From assembly GCA_021797795.1 (NCBI GenBank), contig JAJZZB010000022.1, forward strand, positions 1 through 32,554: DNA of 32,554 nt, in the 5' to 3' direction. Made by a program: the position numbers and the translations under genes. Positions 8,161-17,474 of the stretch are shown piece by piece. The stretch's first letter is position 1; each line of letters begins with the position of its first letter. The DNA comes from Actinomycetes bacterium (lineage in GTDB: Bacteria > Actinomycetota > Acidimicrobiia > Acidimicrobiales > Bog-793). The notes beneath the pieces are model-generated. The model saw only the letters and a list, made by a program, of their open reading frames with translations. It did no database searches and was not told the DNA's origin.

Positions 8161-9705
8161 TCAGGCAGGCTCCTCCTCGAGGGGCGCCGCCGGGAGCCGG
8201 ACGATGAAGGTGGCGCCACCGCCCTCGGTCTCGCGCACCTCGACCGAGCCGGCGTGGGCGGCCACGATCGCCCGGACGATCGCGAGGCCGAGACCGGCGC
8301 CGCCCGAGGAGCGCGAGCGGGAGCTGTCGCCGCGGAAGAAGCGCTCGAAGGCCCGGGCCATCCCCGCCTCCCCGAGGCCGGGGCCGCGGTCGGCGACCAC
8401 CACGAGCGCCTCCCCGCCCTGGCTCTCGATCGTCACGACCGCCGGCGTCCCAGGCGGCGTGTGGGCCCGGACGTTCGCCAGCAGGTTGTCGATCACCTGG
8501 CGGAGCCGGGCGGCGTCCCCCTCGACCTCGACCGAGTCCGAGGCGACGAGCTCGACCGGCCACTGCTCGCCGATGGCCGAGGCGGCGTGCACGGCGTCGG
8601 CCGCCACCGAGACGAGCTCGACCGGGTGCCGCTCGAGCGGTCGGCCCTCGTCGAGGTTGGCGAGCAGCATGAGGTCGGCCACGAGCCGGCTCATCCGCCC
8701 CGTCTCGGCCTGGATCCCGGCGAGGACGCGGCTGAGGTCGCCGGGCCTGGAGGCGGCGCCGCTCGTGAAGAGCTCGGAGTAGGCCGAGATGGCGGAGATC
8801 GGCGTCCGCAGCTCGTGGGAGGCATCCGCGAGGAAGCGGCGCATGCGCGCCTCGGAGCGTCGCAGCTCGGCCTCTGTGCGGGTCCGCTCGTCGATGTCCT
8901 CGGCGAGCCTGCCGAGCATCGAGTTGAGCACACGGGTGAGGCGGCCCATCTCGGTCGAGGGGTCGAAGCCCTCGGGCACCCTCGCCTCGAGGTTGCCCTC
9001 CATGATCCGCTCGGCAGTCTGCTCGACCTGGAGGAGGGGCCGCACGCCGAGCCTCACCAGCACGACGCCGAGGCCGAGCACGACGAGCAGGGCGGCCGCC
9101 GACACCCCGAGCTCGATGAGGACGAGATGGGTGAGCGTGTTCCCCGTCTCGGTGAGGGGGAGGCCGAGGACGAGCACGCTGCGGTCCGAGAGCAGGGACA
9201 CCCGCAGCCGGTAGCCGGGCTGGCCGACCCGCCGCCCGGAGGTGGTGAGGTAGAGCGCCGTCGCACGCGGGCTGCCGCCGCTCGAGGCGACGATGCCGCC
9301 GCCGGGGACCGAGGTCGCCCCCCTGCACTCGTCCGACAGCGGACCGGCCGGCGGCGCGGACACTGCGAGGCGCCTGGCGCCCGACATCACCCCGGCCAGT
9401 GGCGGGGCCGGGAGGTGGACGCCCGGGTGGCGCTCCCGACCGGCCCGCACGACCTCGAGGGTGGCGCCGGTGGGGCTGCGGACCTCGGCGTAGAGGCCCG
9501 GCCCGCTCTCGTCGACCAGGGAGAGCGTGAGATGGCCGCCGTGCTCGAGGCAGGACGCGATCGGCGGGGCGGCCGCCTCCAAGGTGGCGTCGAGCTGGCC
9601 GTTCAGGTAGGACCGGAACGCCGAGTAGGTGGCGACGTCCGAGCCGATGAGGGCGACCAGGACGGCGACGCCCACTGCGACGAGCAGCCGCAGCCTGAGC
9701 GACAC
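8161..9705 (-). CDS. Two-component sensor histidine kinase (HAMP/HisKA/HATPase)
   Basis: Two TMs, HAMP-like segment, H-box FLADASHELRTPISAISAYSELF, N-box VIDNLLANVRAHTP, G-boxes VADRGPGLGEAG, GGAGLGLAIVRAIVAAH. Confidence 0.93.
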   Translation of the reverse strand: MSLRLRLLVAVGVAVLVALIGSDVATYSAFRSYLNGQLDATLEAAAPPIASCLEHGGHLTLSLVDESGPGLYAEVRSPTGATLEVVRAGRERHPGVHLPAPPLAGVMSGARRLAVSAPPAGPLSDECRGATSVPGGGIVASSGGSPRATALYLTTSGRRVGQPGYRLRVSLLSDRSVLVLGLPLTETGNTLTHLVLIELGVSAAALLVVLGLGVVLVRLGVRPLLQVEQTAERIMEGNLEARVPEGFDPSTEMGRLTRVLNSMLGRLAEDIDERTRTEAELRRSEARMRRFLADASHELRTPISAISAYSELFTSGAASRPGDLSRVLAGIQAETGRMSRLVADLMLLANLDEGRPLERHPVELVSVAADAVHAASAIGEQWPVELVASDSVEVEGDAARLRQVIDNLLANVRAHTPPGTPAVVTIESQGGEALVVVADRGPGLGEAGMARAFERFFRGDSSRSRSSGGAGLGLAIVRAIVAAHAGSVEVRETEGGGATFIVRLPAAPLEEEPA

Positions 9706-10383
9706 CTACTCGTCTGCTTCTCTCATCACGTAGCCCACGAGCCGGATGGTGTGGATGAGCGGCGGGCCGTAGGGGTCGAGCTTCTTGCGGAGATAGCGGA
9801 CGTAGGTCTCGACGATGTTCTGGTTGCCGCCGAAGTCGTAGTGCCAGACGTAGTCGATGAGCTGGGACTTCGACAGGACCCGGCGCGGGTTCAGCATGAA
9901 GGCCCGCAGCAGGTTGAACTCGGTGGCCGTCAGCTTCACCGCGTGGGCGTCCCGCCAGACCTCGTGGGTCTGCTCGTCCAAGGTGACGTCGGCGAAGTGC
10001 AGCCGACCGTCGCCGCGCTCGACCCCCGAGCGCCGCAGCAGCGCCTTTGCCCGGGCGACGACCTCGGCGAGGGAGAACGGCTTGGCGACGTAGTCGTCGC
10101 CTCCGGCGCCGAGGCCGGCGACGAGGTCCTCCACCTCCCCCTTGGCCGTGAGGAAGAGCACCGGGACGTCGATCCCGTCGGCCCGCATGCGGCGCGTGAC
10201 CTCGAGGCCGTCGAGGTCGGGCAGCATGACGTCGAGCACGACGAGGTCGAAGCGCTCCTCCTGGACCCTCGTGAGGGCGTCCCGGCCGGTCCGCGCCTCG
10301 GCGACCTCGTAGCCCTCGTAGCGCAGCACGGTGGCGACCGTGTCGACGAGGGACGGCTCGTCGTCCACGACGAGGATGGTCAT
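9706..10383 (-). CDS. OmpR/PhoB-family response regulator
   Basis: MTILVVDDEPSLVDTV, phospho-Asp LVVLDVMLPDLDG, KPFSLAEVVAR, winged helix TATEFNLLRAFMLNPRRVLSKSQLIDYVW...VETYVRYLRKKLDPYGPPLIHTIRLVGYVM. Confidence 0.93.
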   Translation of the reverse strand: MTILVVDDEPSLVDTVATVLRYEGYEVAEARTGRDALTRVQEERFDLVVLDVMLPDLDGLEVTRRMRADGIDVPVLFLTAKGEVEDLVAGLGAGGDDYVAKPFSLAEVVARAKALLRRSGVERGDGRLHFADVTLDEQTHEVWRDAHAVKLTATEFNLLRAFMLNPRRVLSKSQLIDYVWHYDFGGNQNIVETYVRYLRKKLDPYGPPLIHTIRLVGYVMREADE

Positions 10384-11063
10384 GGCACCGCTCTCGGGAG
10401 GGCGAAGTAGGCGATCGCCACCAGCTGGAGGGACGCCCCGACGAGGGTGAGGGCGTGGAAGACCTCGTGGAAGCCGAACACGGCCGGGGAAGGGTCGGGG
10501 CGGCGGCGGGCGTAGACCACGGCGCCGGCGCTGTAGGCGAGGCCGCCAGCCAGCAGGACGAGGAAGCCCGGCCAGCTCATCCCCCGCCCGAGCTCGGGGA
10601 CCACCGCGAGCGCCGACCAGCCCACCACGACATAGGGCAGGGCGATGAGCCACGACGGGAGGTCGAGACGCGCCTGGCGGAGCACGACCCCGGCGACAGC
10701 GCCGCCCCAGACGAGGGCGAGCACGAGGTCCCTCGCCCCGCCCGAGAGCGAGAGGACGGCGACGGCGGTGTAGGACCCGGCGATGGCGAGGAAGATCGTG
10801 GTGTGGTCGAGCCGGCGCATCACCCGGCGCCCTCGCGGTCCGAACGGCGCCTGGTGGAACACCGCGCTCACGCCGAACAGGGCCAGCATGCAGGCGACGT
10901 AGCAGCCGAGCGCCGCCTCGTCGCCGGCGCCCGGGCCGTGGGCGACGAGGATCGGGCCGGCGACGAGGAAGGCGAGGAAGCCGATCGTGTGCAGCCGGCC
11001 CCGCCAGCGCGGGCGCACGGCCTCGGGGGAGGGCCCCTCGGGCCGGTGAGCTGGTGCGAGCAC
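10380..11063 (-). CDS. Hemolysin III / PAQR-family membrane protein
   Basis: HTIGFLAFLVAGP..., FGVSAVFHQAPF..., RRLDHTTIFLAIAGSYTAV..., FGFHEVFHALTLVGASLQLVAIAYF. Start (GTG 11063) uncertain; stop overlaps response regulator start. Confidence 0.82.
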   Translation of the reverse strand: MLAPAHRPEGPSPEAVRPRWRGRLHTIGFLAFLVAGPILVAHGPGAGDEAALGCYVACMLALFGVSAVFHQAPFGPRGRRVMRRLDHTTIFLAIAGSYTAVAVLSLSGGARDLVLALVWGGAVAGVVLRQARLDLPSWLIALPYVVVGWSALAVVPELGRGMSWPGFLVLLAGGLAYSAGAVVYARRRPDPSPAVFGFHEVFHALTLVGASLQLVAIAYFALPRAVP

Positions 11064-11260
11064 GCCGCAAGTGTGCCAGAGGCGGGTGACGGCCCCGGAC
11101 CGGCGGGCCCACGGCGGCCTCTCAGGCGGCTCTCGGCACGCGCTGCTCGCCCGCACAGCGGGGCGGGCAAGGGTGGAAAGCGGCCCACAGGGCCGCGAGC
11201 CTTCTCCCGCCGGCGGCCCGTAGGCTATGGGCGGTCCCCCGAGCCCACCAATGGACGGCG

Positions 11261-12559
11261 ATGCGAACCCGAGACTTCACCGGGCCTCAGACGACCGGCG
11301 GACCGGCGAAGCCGGAACCCGCCGGTCCGGGTCCGAACCACCGCAAGCTCAACCACCTCCAGCGCCGCCGCATCCGCCGCAAGCAGCGCCGGGAGCGGCG
11401 GCGCGCCCGTAGGACCCTCCTCGGTCGCCACCCCTACTCGAGCGGCGTCCTGGCGGCCGTCATCCTGCTCACCCCGGTGTGGGTCTCGATCGGCTCCGCC
11501 CTCACCGACCCCACCCTCGGCGTGACCCTTCCGGGCCGCTTCGCCGAATGGGCCCGCGAGCACGGTGCGGGCGGCTTCGTCGCCTGGGGTGAGAACCTCT
11601 ACTACTCCCACGTCCAGCCGCCCGTCGGAGGAAGGCCGCCGACGGGAGCCATCCCGCCCGCCACCACGGCGGCGCCGGCCACGACGGCGCCGGCCCACGC
11701 GGCGCTCAGCCCGCTCCCCGTGCCGGCACCCATCAAGCCGATCGCCTCCCCGCCGCTCCCCGGCGAGGGGCAGTGGCACGCCGTCGGGCGCAGGGTGGAC
11801 GGCGTACCGGCCGTCTACGAGGCCTTCCTCCGGCCCGACGCCATCCACACGAGCCTCGTCGCCGGCGTCGCCTGGATGGACACGCGGCTGCTCAAGGCGA
11901 CGCTCTACTCGGGGAGCATCATCCCCGGCGGCGGCCCCTACCACTACACCGCCCCGATCCGCCCGTCCGCCGCCCGGAGCCTCGTCGCCGCCTTCAACGC
12001 CGGCTTCCTCATGAGCAACGCCGAGGGCGGCTACTACACCCAGCACAAGATGATCTTCCCGCTGCGCACCGGCGCGGCCTCGGTCGTCATCTACAAGAAC
12101 GGATCGGTGACGATCGGCGCCTGGGGGGGCGCCCTCCACATGACCAACCAGGTCGTCTCGGTCCGCCAGAACCTCCGGCTGCTCGTGAAGCACGGCAAGC
12201 CCGTCCCCGGCCTCAACCCCTACGACAATTATGTCTGGGGGGCCACCCTCGGCGGCGCCGACGACGTCTGGCGCTCGGGGATCGGCGAGACCGCCAACGG
12301 GGCGCTCGTCTACGTCGCCGGGCCCGGCCTCAACATCACCTCGCTCGCCAACCTGCTCTCGAGGGCGGGGGCGGTGACCGGCATGGAGCTCGACATCAAC
12401 ACCGACTGGGTCGACTTCGCCGCCTTCACCCCCTCCACGCCGACCGGCCTCGCCACGGCGTCCAACGGCAAGAACCTCCTCTCGGACATGGCCGGGGCGC
12501 CCGACCGATACTTCGCGTCCTGGTGGGCGAGGGACTTCTTCACGATGTCGGCCCGCTGA
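11261..12559 (+). CDS. Phosphodiester glycosidase family (NAGPA-like/DUF2233) protein, membrane-anchored
   Basis: Arg-rich N-terminus + TM, then AAFNAGFLMSNAEGGYYTQHKMIFPLRTGAASVVIYKNGSVTIGAWG ... AVTGMELDINTDWVDFAAF. Confidence 0.75.
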   Translation: MRTRDFTGPQTTGGPAKPEPAGPGPNHRKLNHLQRRRIRRKQRRERRRARRTLLGRHPYSSGVLAAVILLTPVWVSIGSALTDPTLGVTLPGRFAEWAREHGAGGFVAWGENLYYSHVQPPVGGRPPTGAIPPATTAAPATTAPAHAALSPLPVPAPIKPIASPPLPGEGQWHAVGRRVDGVPAVYEAFLRPDAIHTSLVAGVAWMDTRLLKATLYSGSIIPGGGPYHYTAPIRPSAARSLVAAFNAGFLMSNAEGGYYTQHKMIFPLRTGAASVVIYKNGSVTIGAWGGALHMTNQVVSVRQNLRLLVKHGKPVPGLNPYDNYVWGATLGGADDVWRSGIGETANGALVYVAGPGLNITSLANLLSRAGAVTGMELDINTDWVDFAAFTPSTPTGLATASNGKNLLSDMAGAPDRYFASWWARDFFTMSAR

Positions 12560-12566
12560 GCCGGGC

Positions 12567-13328
12567 TCAGCCCGGCAGGCGGCGGAAGACCGAGCGCGGG
12601 AGCAGCCTCAGCAGGAGGAAGGCCGGGCCGAGGGCCGGCGGGACGTAGACGACTCCCCGGTCGGCCTCGAGCGCCCCGAGCACCGCCCGGGCGACATCGG
12701 CCGGCTCGCTCGACAGCGGGGCCGGCTTCATCCCGGCGGTCATCCTCGTCCGGACGAAGCCCGGCCGGACGATCGTCACCCCCACGCCGGTCCCCGCCAG
12801 GGCGTCGGCGAGCCCGAGGGCGAACCCGTCGAGCGCCGCCTTGCCGGCGCCGTAGACGAAGTTCGCCCGCCGCACCCGCAGCCCGGCGACCGAGGAGAGC
12901 ACGACGATCCGGCCGTAGCCCTGGCTCGCCATCCGCTGGGCGAAGCCGGCCGTGGCCGCCGCCGGTCCGCTGGCGTTGGCGGCGAACATCTCCTGGACAA
13001 CCGCCGGCGTGAGGCGGTCGAGCTCGGCGGTCCCGAGCAGGCCGGTCGCCACGACGAGGAGGTCGACCGAGCCGAGGGCGGTCTCGGCCTCCCCGAGCAG
13101 GCGCTCGAGGTCATCGCTGCGACCGACGTCGCAGGAGACGAGGTGGATCTCCCTCACCCCGGCCCGCTCGAGCCGCTCGCCCGCCGGCCCGAGGGCGGCC
13201 GGGTCCCGGCCCGCCAGGACGACGCGCTCGAGGCGCCGGGAGGCGAGCGCCCCCAGCACCTCGAGCCCGATCTCCGAGGTCCCCCCGAGCAGCACCGCCG
13301 ACTGCGGCATCCCGGTCGCGTCGATCAT
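12567..13328 (-). CDS. dprE2: SDR-family decaprenylphospho-beta-D-erythro-pentofuranosid-2-ulose 2-reductase (DprE2-like)
   Basis: AVLLGGTSEIGLEVLGALASR (nucleotide-binding), VATGLLG, VVLSSVAGLRVRRANFVYGAGKAALDGF (S-Y-K), downstream of dprE1 on the same strand. Confidence 0.82.
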   Translation of the reverse strand: MIDATGMPQSAVLLGGTSEIGLEVLGALASRRLERVVLAGRDPAALGPAGERLERAGVREIHLVSCDVGRSDDLERLLGEAETALGSVDLLVVATGLLGTAELDRLTPAVVQEMFAANASGPAAATAGFAQRMASQGYGRIVVLSSVAGLRVRRANFVYGAGKAALDGFALGLADALAGTGVGVTIVRPGFVRTRMTAGMKPAPLSSEPADVARAVLGALEADRGVVYVPPALGPAFLLLRLLPRSVFRRLPG

Positions 13329-13331
13329 GCC

Positions 13332-14711
13332 TCACGCCTTTCTCAGATGGAGCCGCCGGCTCAGGTCGGACTGGAACACACGGGCGGGGTCGAGGTCGTC
13401 ACAGGCTCGCCGCCAGTCCTCGAGGCGGGGGTACATCTCCGAGACGAGCTCGGGCCGGAGCCGGCCGTCCTTCGCGAAGTAGACGCGTCCGCCGTGCGAG
13501 GCGACGAGCTCGTCGAAGCCGTCCAGCAGCTCGCCGAGGCCCGGGACCGACAGCGGCAGGTCGAGCGCCAGCGTCCAGCCCGGGGCGGGGAACGAGAGCG
13601 GCGCCGGGTCGGCGGCGCCGAAGCGCTTCAGGACGGCGAGCAGCGACGGGACGCCCCGTGCGCCGAGCGCCTCCACCACCTCGCGCACGACCGCCTCCGC
13701 CCCGAAGGGCACGACGAACTGGTACTGGGTGAACCCGGCCGGTCCGTACAGGCGGTTCCAGGAGCCGACGCCGTCGAGAGGGTGGAAGTAGGCGCCGAGC
13801 GACTGGAGCTCGCCCGTCCTGCGGCGTGGCGCCTTGCGGAACCAGACCTCGTTGAAGGCGGTGACCGCCAGGGCGGAGGGAAGCCGGAACGGCGGCGTGA
13901 CCGGCACGCGTGCCACCTGGCGGGGCGAGAAGGAGAGCGGGGCCCCCGCCCGCCGGGGCGCGGCCGCCCGGAGGTCGGCCAGGCCGGCGTGGTTCGCCCG
14001 GGTGAGCACGCCCCGGCCGAGCCCCGACCCGCCCTTCAGGCAGTCGATCCAGGCGACCGAGTAGCGGTACTCCTCGTCCCGCTCGCTCATGAGGCTCATG
14101 CACTCGTCGAGGTCGGCGCCCCGCTCGGTGTCGACCAGCATGTAGGACGTCTCGATCGGCACGAGCTCGAGCGTGGCGTCGAGGACGACGCCCGTGAGCC
14201 CCATCCCGCCGACGGTGGCCCAGAAGCCCGCCCCCTCGCCTGCCGGCGCCAGCAGCCGCTCGCCCGCCGGGGTGGCGAGCCGGATGGAGCGGACCCAGGC
14301 GCCGAGAGAGCCGTCGAGGTGATGGTTCTTGCCGTGCACGTCGGCCGCGATGGCACCTCCGAGGGTGACCTGACGGGTCCCGGGCGTCACCGGCACGAAG
14401 AACCCCCGGGGGACCGAGAAGCGGAGCAGTCCCTCGACGCTGATCCCCGCCTCGGCCCGGAGGAGCCCGCTCGACTCGTCGAAGCCGAGAACCTGGTCGA
14501 GCCCGGTCAGGTCGAGCACCGTCCCCCCGGCGCTCGAGGCGGCATCCCCGTAGGAGCGTCCGAGGCCCCGGGCGAGCACCGGCCCCTGCTCGTCGGCCGC
14601 CCTCGCCACGACGGCGGCGGCCTCGCCGGTGGTGGCAGGACACACCACCTCGGCCGAGGAGGCGGGCCTCCCGCCCCAGCCGGCGAGCAGCCGGCGCCCC
14701 GACGCGCTCAC
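13332..14711 (-). CDS. dprE1: FAD-dependent decaprenylphosphoryl-beta-D-ribose 2-oxidase (DprE1-like)
   Basis: ARGLGRSYGDAASSAGGTVLDLTGL, AADVHGKNHHLDGSLGAWV, APLSFPAPGWTLALDLP, RVYFAKDGRLRPELVSEMYPRLEDW...DPARVFQSDLSRRLHL. GTG 14711 overlaps UbiA stop. Confidence 0.88.
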   Translation of the reverse strand: MSASGRRLLAGWGGRPASSAEVVCPATTGEAAAVVARAADEQGPVLARGLGRSYGDAASSAGGTVLDLTGLDQVLGFDESSGLLRAEAGISVEGLLRFSVPRGFFVPVTPGTRQVTLGGAIAADVHGKNHHLDGSLGAWVRSIRLATPAGERLLAPAGEGAGFWATVGGMGLTGVVLDATLELVPIETSYMLVDTERGADLDECMSLMSERDEEYRYSVAWIDCLKGGSGLGRGVLTRANHAGLADLRAAAPRRAGAPLSFSPRQVARVPVTPPFRLPSALAVTAFNEVWFRKAPRRRTGELQSLGAYFHPLDGVGSWNRLYGPAGFTQYQFVVPFGAEAVVREVVEALGARGVPSLLAVLKRFGAADPAPLSFPAPGWTLALDLPLSVPGLGELLDGFDELVASHGGRVYFAKDGRLRPELVSEMYPRLEDWRRACDDLDPARVFQSDLSRRLHLRKA

Positions 14712-15661
14712 GCCGCGAAGGTGACGAGCATGAGCAGCAGCCAGGCGGCCCCGAGACCCTGCAGGAGTCGGTCGTGGAGGGCGAGGTCCTCGGGGGCGCC
14801 GCCCCGGCCCTCGCCGAGCGCTCGCGACAGCACGAGGACGGCCAGGGCGAAGGGCACGACCGTGGCCAGCATGAACGGCCCGCGCACGCCGCGGGCGGGC
14901 ATCGAGGCCCAACGCTCGACTGCCCACCCGAAGTAGGCGAGGACGGTGACGCCGGAGGAGACCAGGCGGACCGCCGCCAGGAACTCCTCCCGGTACCACC
15001 CGAGCGAGGCCCGGTGTCCGGCGCCACCGTCTCCGAGCACCATGAGCTCGGCCGTCCGCTTGCCCGAGGCGATGAGGAGCGAGCCGGCGCAGGCGACGAC
15101 GAGGAACCAGGGCGAGATCGGGATGTGCGCCGCCACGCCGCCGGCAACGGCTCTCAGCACGAATCCGGCGGAGATGCAGAACAGCTCGAGCACCGGGACC
15201 CGCTTCAGCGCGAGGGAGTAGGCGACGCTGATGGCGGCGTAGCCAGCCACGACCCCGACGAGCGGCGGACCGGCGAGGACGCCCGCCGCCGTCACCGACA
15301 GCGCGATCAGGACCGCCCCGATGAGGACGGCGCCGGCCCGGCTCAGCTCGCCGCGGGCGACCGGGCGGAGCCGCTTTCGCGGGTGGCGCCGGTCGGCCTC
15401 GGCGTCGACGGCATCGTTCACGAAATAGACGCCCGAGGAGGCGGCGCAGAACACCACGACGGCCGCGGCGGTCCGCCAGAAGGTCACCGGCCGACCGACG
15501 ACGAAGGCGGCGACCGGGGCGGCGAAGACGATGAGGTTCTTCGCCCACTGGCGGGGGCGGGCCGTGGCGACGGCCGCGCGGACCCGCGACCGTCGGGCAG
15601 TCCCACCGGCCTCGCCGGCCACCACCGCCACGTTCTGCCCGGCCTGCCGCACTATCTGCAA
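14708..15661 (-). CDS. ubiA: Decaprenyl-phosphate phosphoribosyltransferase (DPPR synthase, UbiA superfamily)
   Basis: [47 protein letters not shown] (NDxxDxxxD), multi-TM, coupled to dprE1. Confidence 0.87.
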   Translation of the reverse strand: MQIVRQAGQNVAVVAGEAGGTARRSRVRAAVATARPRQWAKNLIVFAAPVAAFVVGRPVTFWRTAAAVVVFCAASSGVYFVNDAVDAEADRRHPRKRLRPVARGELSRAGAVLIGAVLIALSVTAAGVLAGPPLVGVVAGYAAISVAYSLALKRVPVLELFCISAGFVLRAVAGGVAAHIPISPWFLVVACAGSLLIASGKRTAELMVLGDGGAGHRASLGWYREEFLAAVRLVSSGVTVLAYFGWAVERWASMPARGVRGPFMLATVVPFALAVLVLSRALGEGRGGAPEDLALHDRLLQGLGAAWLLLMLVTFAA

Positions 15662-15789
15662 GTCTTACCCGCCCGAGCGCCCCGCGCGGCGCCCGGGCGG
15701 GCCCGGGTCCACCTCCCGGCCGGCTCCGAGCGATGAAACGGCCCCGGAGGCCGGCGGCGCGGCGCCGTCGCGCTGTAACGTCTCGGGCG

Positions 15790-16698
15790 GTGAGTCGCCT
15801 CCTCGACCACTGGTCCTTCGATCCCTTCCTCGTGCTGTGCGCGTTCGTCCTGGCCGCCCACGAGATCGGGCTGAGGCGCCTCGCCGCCCGCTCGAGCCGC
15901 TACCGGGCGGGGCGCCGCCGGGTGAGGTCGCTCGCCTTCTACGCCGGTGTGGCTCTGCTCCTTGTCACGGTGAGCTCGCCGATCGACTACTACGCCAACC
16001 AGTACTTCTACATGCACATGGTCGAGCACATCCTCATCATGTTCTTCGCCCCGGCGCTCATCGTGCTCGGCGCCCCTTGGCTCCCGCTGCTGTTCTTCCT
16101 GCCCGTCGGCGCACGCCGCTCGGTCGTCACCCAGCTCTGCCGCGCCCGCTGGGCCGCCCCGCTGCGCGCCGTCGGCCGGCTGCTGCGGGCCCCGTGGACA
16201 GGGACCATCCTGCTCAACGTCGTGATGATCGCCTGGCACCTCCCGGTGTTGTTCGACTTCGGGGAGCGGAACCCCCTCGCCCACGTCTGGCTGATGCACG
16301 GGAGCTTCTTCCTCGCCGGGACGCTCTTCTGGCTGCAGATCATCCCCTCGCACCCGATGTCGCCGCGCCTGTCCGCCATCCACCAGGGCGTCAGCATCAT
16401 CGCCTCCGACCTCGTCATGTTCGTCCTCGCCATGGCGCTCAGCATCTTCTCGACCGGCTCCTGGTACTCGGTCTATGACCACGTCCCCGGCGTGACCCTC
16501 AGCCCTTTCGCCGACCAGCAGATTGGCGCGGCCATCTTGTGGGTATGTGGAGACCTGTGGGCGCTGCCGGCGCTCGTCATTGTGATCCGGCGTGCGATCG
16601 GCGAGCACGGCAGTCTGTCGCGCCTCGTCGACCGGCTGCTCGGGCATAACGGCATTCCGGCGACAATTCCTACGGGAAGAATCCTTGACGAATCCTGA
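15790..16698 (+). CDS. ctaG: Cytochrome c oxidase assembly protein, CtaG (caa3_CtaG) family
   Basis: [58 protein letters not shown]; multi-TM; just upstream of cox genes. GTG 15790 chosen; ATG 15733 possible. Confidence 0.85.
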   Translation: MSRLLDHWSFDPFLVLCAFVLAAHEIGLRRLAARSSRYRAGRRRVRSLAFYAGVALLLVTVSSPIDYYANQYFYMHMVEHILIMFFAPALIVLGAPWLPLLFFLPVGARRSVVTQLCRARWAAPLRAVGRLLRAPWTGTILLNVVMIAWHLPVLFDFGERNPLAHVWLMHGSFFLAGTLFWLQIIPSHPMSPRLSAIHQGVSIIASDLVMFVLAMALSIFSTGSWYSVYDHVPGVTLSPFADQQIGAAILWVCGDLWALPALVIVIRRAIGEHGSLSRLVDRLLGHNGIPATIPTGRILDES

Positions 16699-16713
16699 GC
16701 AGCGACTTAGATT
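16685..16713 (+). promoter_or_regulatory. Candidate sigma70-type promoter for the cox operon
   Basis: TTGACG (16685-16690), 17-nt spacer, TAGATT (16708-16713), about 75 nt upstream of the TTG start at 16788. The -35 lies in the ctaG tail. Confidence 0.45.
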
Positions 16714-16787
16714 GCCCGAACACTTCGCTGGATGGCAGCCGTACCCCACTCAGACGGTCGCCCTGAGACCTCCTAGGGGGAGTAATT

Positions 16788-17474
16788 TTGGGACGCTCTG
16801 CGAAGATCGCCATCGTCGGGTGCCTGCTCGCCATCGCCACCGGTCTGGCCGTCTTCACGGCGATGGCCTTCGTCGCGAGCACGCCGCCCACCGTTGACTT
16901 CGTCACGGGTCACCAACAAGGGACCCCGGTCAACATGGAGATCCAGACGGTCGGCTCGGTCGGCTCCGGCATCCACCCGAGCTGGGTCTCCTACCTGACG
17001 AGACAACCCAACGGGCGGTGGGTCCACACCACGCTGTGGTCCCTGCCGGCCCACACCAAGGTCAACGTGACGGTCCTGCAGTACGACTCCGGCAGCCCGC
17101 TGCGCAACCAGCAGTTCGGGCAGGTGACCGGTGTCTCGGCTGACGGCCGCTCCGGCACGATGCTGCTCAACGGCAAGCCCGTGAGCGTCGTCAACTCCAA
17201 CGTCGGCAACGGCGTCGGCCACACCTTCTCGGCCCCCTCGCTCGGGATCAACGTCCCGCTCGTCGGCGTGAACGGCAACGCAAACCTCTGCGGCGTCGCC
17301 CCCTGCACGACCAAGTCACCGCACAACGTCATCCAGTTCTCCTTCACCACGCCGGGCCCGGGCGAGTACCGCTGGCAGTGCTTCGTGCCCTGCGGGCTCG
17401 GTTACCTCTACGGCAACGGGGGGCCCATGCAGACGATCGGCTACATGGACGGCTTCTTGAAGGTGGTCGCCTGA
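16788..17474 (+). CDS. Membrane-anchored cupredoxin-like protein in cox operon
   Basis: TTG start with upstream AGGGGGAG; N-terminal TM; GVGHTFSAPSLGINVPLVG ... FSFTTPGPGEYRWQCFVPCGLGYLYGNGGPM resembles the CuA/cupredoxin C-terminal loop but lacks the expected His. Stop overlaps coxB start. Confidence 0.7.
   Translation: MGRSAKIAIVGCLLAIATGLAVFTAMAFVASTPPTVDFVTGHQQGTPVNMEIQTVGSVGSGIHPSWVSYLTRQPNGRWVHTTLWSLPAHTKVNVTVLQYDSGSPLRNQQFGQVTGVSADGRSGTMLLNGKPVSVVNSNVGNGVGHTFSAPSLGINVPLVGVNGNANLCGVAPCTTKSPHNVIQFSFTTPGPGEYRWQCFVPCGLGYLYGNGGPMQTIGYMDGFLKVVA

Noticed and set aside
6714-10410. Plus-strand ORFs 6714..8135 and 8254..10410
   Set aside because: Antisense shadows of the reductase, histidine kinase and response regulator genes.
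12560-12576. GCCGGG-CTCAG-CCCGGC hairpin between convergent 11261..12559 and dprE2
   Set aside because: Only a 6-bp stem with no T-tract in GC-rich DNA; possible weak terminator but not strong enough to list.
13143-15736. Plus-strand ORFs 13143..14936 and 14774..15736
   Set aside because: Antisense to dprE1/dprE2/ubiA; no recognisable motifs.
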